Assembly: GCF_009754915.1 (NCBI RefSeq)
Contig: NZ_WPIK01000025.1
Location: 1 to 32,161 of the forward strand
Length of the DNA stretch: 32,161 bases
Direction of reading: 5' to 3'
Source of the DNA: Mucilaginibacter arboris
GTDB taxonomy: Bacteria > Bacteroidota > Bacteroidia > Sphingobacteriales > Sphingobacteriaceae
The translations under genes were made by a program, and so were the position numbers. Shown piece by piece: positions 32,087-32,161 of the stretch; the stretch's first letter is position 1; the number at the start of each line of letters is the position of its first letter. Below the pieces are notes generated by a model. That model was not told the DNA's origin, did not search any database, and saw nothing but the letters and a program-made list of their open reading frames with translations.

Positions 32087-32097
32087 TAAAAGAAGTA
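32087..32097 (+). repeat. Near-copy of the iterated motif at the window end
   Basis: CCGGTAAAAGAAGTATCGGC, one mismatch in the core, 30 bases after the metallopeptidase stop. GCCG and CGGC at its ends form a short inverted repeat. Confidence 0.65.
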
Positions 32098-32161
32098 TCG
32101 GCATTTGCAGTTTTTTTGTCAACAGCATTATTTAAACTTCCGTTAACCTAATAACAGCAAT

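Noticed and set aside
1365-32097. The iterated motif as a Chi- or KOPS-like polar sequence
   Set aside because: Exact copies are split 10 to 11 between strands with no polarity across the window; polar guidance motifs are strand-biased. A genome-wide test could reopen this.

Overview
The window looks like chromosomal DNA from a Bacteroidota member, most likely Sphingobacteriaceae (Pedobacter or Mucilaginibacter-like). The evidence is the AT-rich sequence with almost no Shine-Dalgarno sites, a clear Bacteroidota-type -33/-7 promoter (TTG-N20-TATATTTG at 3650-3680), an LruC-domain lipoprotein, MG2/plug-like surface proteins, and a 94-base imperfect palindrome of the GTCATTTCGACC type. The genus is inferred from gene content, not proven. 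No rRNA, tRNA, CRISPR array, transposase or integrase was seen.

Layout. 1-1300: a secreted protein of unknown function and a RelE-type toxin-antitoxin pair. 1400-6260: small housekeeping and stress genes (hexapeptide acetyltransferase, broken DoxX-like gene, two VOC proteins plus the stump of a third, a GlxA-type AraC regulator, and a WYL regulator with a DinB protein). 6260-9400: a repeat-rich intergenic stretch, an ABC exporter and a small unknown gene. 9400-13870: an accessory zone with a PIN-type toxin cut off by an antisense antitoxin relic, an AAA ATPase, a displaced xylA 3' end, a ParS/RES toxin-antitoxin pair and an HNH protein. 13935-17943: the xylose locus, xylB-xylA divergent from a LacI-type regulator, with a perfect 12-base palindromic operator candidate between them. 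18066-24115: YitT protein, LruC lipoprotein, Gfo/Idh/MocA oxidoreductase and a multi-pass membrane protein. 24343-32057: two tandem MG2/plug-like surface proteins, a hybrid histidine kinase and an exported HExxH metallopeptidase, all on the plus strand.

The most striking signal is not a gene. The 11-mer TAAAAGAAGCA (or its complement TGCTTCTTTTA) occurs 21 times exactly, with about a dozen one-mismatch copies. It lies on both strands, between genes and inside genes in several reading frames. A sister form, TAAAAACAGYA, occurs 11 more times and replaces the first form at the matching position of the tandem paralogues. Inverted pairs of the motif make hairpins that serve as terminators. The overall consensus is roughly CCGRTAAAARMAGYATYGSC. 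The pattern resembles DNA-uptake sequences of Neisseriaceae and Pasteurellaceae, or another highly iterated genome signature, but its function is unknown.

The second signal is a 2.4-kb segment (11429-13870) holding the RES toxin-antitoxin pair and the HNH gene. It is bracketed by direct repeats of the xylA 3' end plus terminator. All seven differences counted in the main coding part of the repeats are silent, so the displaced copy evolved recently as part of a working xylA. This suggests import from a related strain rather than decay in place.
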